Positions 6,548 through 6,766 of a stretch of DNA of 6,766 bases are shown here, one piece after another. The notes under the pieces are model-generated. The model was not told the origin of the DNA. It worked only from the letters and a program-made list of their open reading frames with translations, and did not search any database. The first letter of the stretch is position 1; each line of letters begins with the position of its first letter. Origin of the DNA: J095 sp964407935 (lineage in GTDB: Bacteria; Chloroflexota; Anaerolineae; 4572-78; J111); the NCBI GenBank assembly GCA_964407935.1, contig CAYOXS010000315.1, positions 1 through 6,766 on the forward strand, written 5' to 3'. Position numbers and translations under genes: made by a program.

Positions 6548-6555
6548 TGCGGAAT

Positions 6556-6590
6556 TGGGGGCGGAACGAAGAGTGTCCGCTCCGCCCCCA
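6556..6590 (-). terminator. 15-bp stem-loop between binding-protein and ATPase genes
   Basis: In minus-strand RNA, bases 6590-6576 pair with 6570-6556. Ten outer Watson-Crick pairs include the GGGGGCGGA/TCCGCCCCC arms, followed by five inner pairs with two G-U wobbles, closing on a CACUC loop. It lies 14 nt after the binding-protein stop. No U-run follows, so full intrinsic termination is unlikely. Position and strength match the stability or attenuation hairpins that raise binding-protein mRNA above that of downstream importer genes, as known for malE-malF. Confidence 0.6.
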
Positions 6591-6604
6591 TCAGCAGTTA
6601 TCAA

Positions 6605-6766
6605 CTACTGAGAACAGTTGCCCAGCGAGATGGAGTCCATTACGGATTCGTAGTTGGTGGGGTCAACAATGGTCGTTGGGGCAAAGGTGCTGGCCGGCGG
6701 CTCCACACCGTTGACCACGGCCTCGTACAGCACGGTGGCGGCGGTGGCGCCCACATCGAGCCCGGA
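6605..6766 (-). CDS. Sugar-binding protein of the ABC importer, C-terminal 53 residues only
   Basis: The minus strand is open from the window edge to TAG at 6607-6605. The residues include SGLDVGATAATVLYEAVVNG and then TFAPTTIVDPTNYESV, ending SISLGNCSQ. The pattern of a helix after Asp-Val, then a short loop and a Thr/Val strand with a Pro-Thr-Asn-Tyr end, is typical of the C-terminus of ribose/galactose-type periplasmic-binding proteins (Peripla_BP_4). Its place directly before the ATPase and permease on the same strand completes a standard importer set. The N-terminal lipobox or signal peptide and the ligand-binding residues are outside the window. A Cys three residues from the end is worth noting but may have no role. 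The intergenic hairpin and 90-nt spacer suggest this is the best-expressed gene of the operon. Confidence 0.85.
   Translation of the reverse strand, partial: SGLDVGATAATVLYEAVVNGVEPPASTFAPTTIVDPTNYESVMDSISLGNCSQ

Noticed and set aside
1..6766. CRISPR array, tRNA, rRNA, transposase or integrase
   Set aside because: No regularly spaced repeats, no cloverleaf-like or rRNA-like stretches, and no mobile-element protein motifs seen on either strand.

Overview
The window is a metagenome-like scaffold piece, GC-rich except at the left edge. It is dominated by one minus-strand, operon-like block read from right to left: a sugar-binding protein (only its last 53 residues visible), a two-domain sugar ABC ATPase, a ribose-type permease, then a very large DUF5107 plus TPR protein. 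GC-ending codons, an RbsA/RbsC-type importer and a DUF5107-TPR protein together suggest an environmental bacterium, possibly Chloroflexota. That placement is inference from general familiarity with such gene sets and no marker gene supports it.

Left edge (1-413): two plus-strand coding traces. One is the tail of an unknown CDS ending at 110. The other is an open frame ending at 395 that looks like the C-terminal part of a small protein broken by a frameshift. Between them is an AT-rich stretch with inverted repeats. The plus-strand traces converge on the big minus-strand gene.

Centre (414-3692): the DUF5107-TPR gene. Its reading frame continues past the first ATG (3653) into a run of exactly 100 N (3693-3792), so the true start is hidden in the assembly gap. 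A G-run tract able to form a G-quadruplex lies against the gap.

Right (3799-6766): permease, ATPase and binding protein. ATPase and permease overlap by 20 nt, which suggests translational coupling. The 90-nt spacer between binding protein and ATPase holds a 15-bp stem-loop and a second hairpin that covers part of the ATPase ribosome binding site. This suggests the binding protein is made in excess over the membrane components.

Functional picture: the binding protein captures a sugar outside the cell, the permease moves it across the membrane using ATP hydrolysed by the ATPase, and the cytoplasmic-looking DUF5107-TPR protein (mutarotase-like fold) probably acts on or senses the sugar or a derived oligosaccharide. 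The substrate cannot be read from the sequence. The least described part is the DUF5107-TPR protein and its link to this importer.
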